64,000 nt of DNA from positions 36,176,931-36,240,930 of the forward strand of contig CM056387.1 in assembly GCA_029718625.1 (NCBI GenBank). The letters are read 5' to 3'. Position numbers and translations under genes: made by a program. This DNA comes from Synaphobranchus kaupii. Taxonomy: Eukaryota; Chordata; Actinopteri; Anguilliformes; Synaphobranchidae. Below are positions 63,707-64,000 of the stretch, piece after piece. Within the stretch, counting starts at the first letter, position 1; every line of letters begins with the position of its first letter. A model generated the notes under the pieces. It did not search any database. It worked only from the letters and a program-made list of their open reading frames with translations, and was not told the origin of the DNA.

Positions 63707-64000
63707 GGCTCTAGTATCTGAAATTTGATTTGCGGTTATTGCATTGGAACCTTGGGATTGTTAGAACTGCAGTCACGTAGATCCATAGACTCACAGGGCA
63801 GGGAAAAAAGGGTAAGAGGTTGAATGGGGTCTTTGAGAACATATGAATGTGACTGTTGAAGTGCGAGACTGACCTTATCACTGAGAAATGTGTGTTCGGC
63901 CGATTCGGATATATCCGTCTTTGTAAATAGGCTCTGGCATCTCAAATTTGATTTGCAGTTATTGCAGTGGGAATCCTCGGATTTTCAGAACTGAAGTCAC
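63707..64000. repeat. Direct repeat, ~224-bp spacing, running off the window
   Basis: The segment GGCTCTAGTATCTGAAATTT plus GATTTGCGGTTATTGCATTG (63707-63780) recurs at 63931-64000 as GGCTCTGGCATCTCAAATTT plus GATTTGCAGTTATTGCAGTG. It may be the start of a longer tandem array. Confidence 0.85.

Overview
This is 64 kb of vertebrate nuclear DNA, almost certainly from a ray-finned (teleost-type) fish. The evidence is a spliced semaphorin gene, Tc1/mariner, IS630-like and hAT-like transposons of the kinds common in fish genomes, tRNA-derived SINEs, and very abundant (GT)n, (GA)n, minisatellite and poly-G tracts. There is no bacterial or viral coding organisation. The species cannot be named from the sequence.

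Positions 1-14,416: the 5' half of a class-6 semaphorin gene on the minus strand. Twelve exons with correct splice sites join in frame, from a start ATG at 14,313 to a donor at 1,673. They encode about 482 residues: a signal peptide and most of the Sema domain. The rest (end of Sema, PSI, transmembrane and cytoplasmic parts) lies beyond position 1. Introns hold a 43-bp minisatellite, a degenerate LINE, a ~75-bp degenerate tandem repeat, a SINE, a TTAA-flanked MITE, several short tandem arrays and a 20-copy 35-bp minisatellite.

Positions 14,417-38,200: no convincing protein-coding gene. It holds SINEs, tandem repeats, a CpG-rich patch (about 18.6-19.3 kb) upstream of the semaphorin, long G runs, a 500-base assembly gap (26,777-27,276), a truncated IS630/Tc1-like transposon next to that gap, a 600-bp (GT)n array with higher-order structure, an AGT-type trinucleotide array, hAT-like and Tc1-derived MITEs, and a 24/21-bp tandem repeat.

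Positions 38,215-42,659: the most notable structure. One IS630/Tc1-like element (plus strand, broken) carries a second, related element (minus strand, 38,525-40,897) inserted at a TA. The inner element has matching terminal repeats and a three-exon transposase that joins in frame to 431 residues with an apparently complete catalytic triad. It has a glycine/arginine-rich N-terminal tail.

Positions 42,660-64,000: intergenic or distant-intron DNA. It contains two full-length but disabled Tc1-family transposons (54,536-56,102 and 60,106-61,655), a LINE 3' end, SINEs, several MITE families (one TTAA-flanked), a large imperfect palindrome (about 62.2-63.4 kb) and possible conserved non-coding blocks. 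The only host gene I can support is the semaphorin. The rest of the biology here is mobile DNA and simple repeats.
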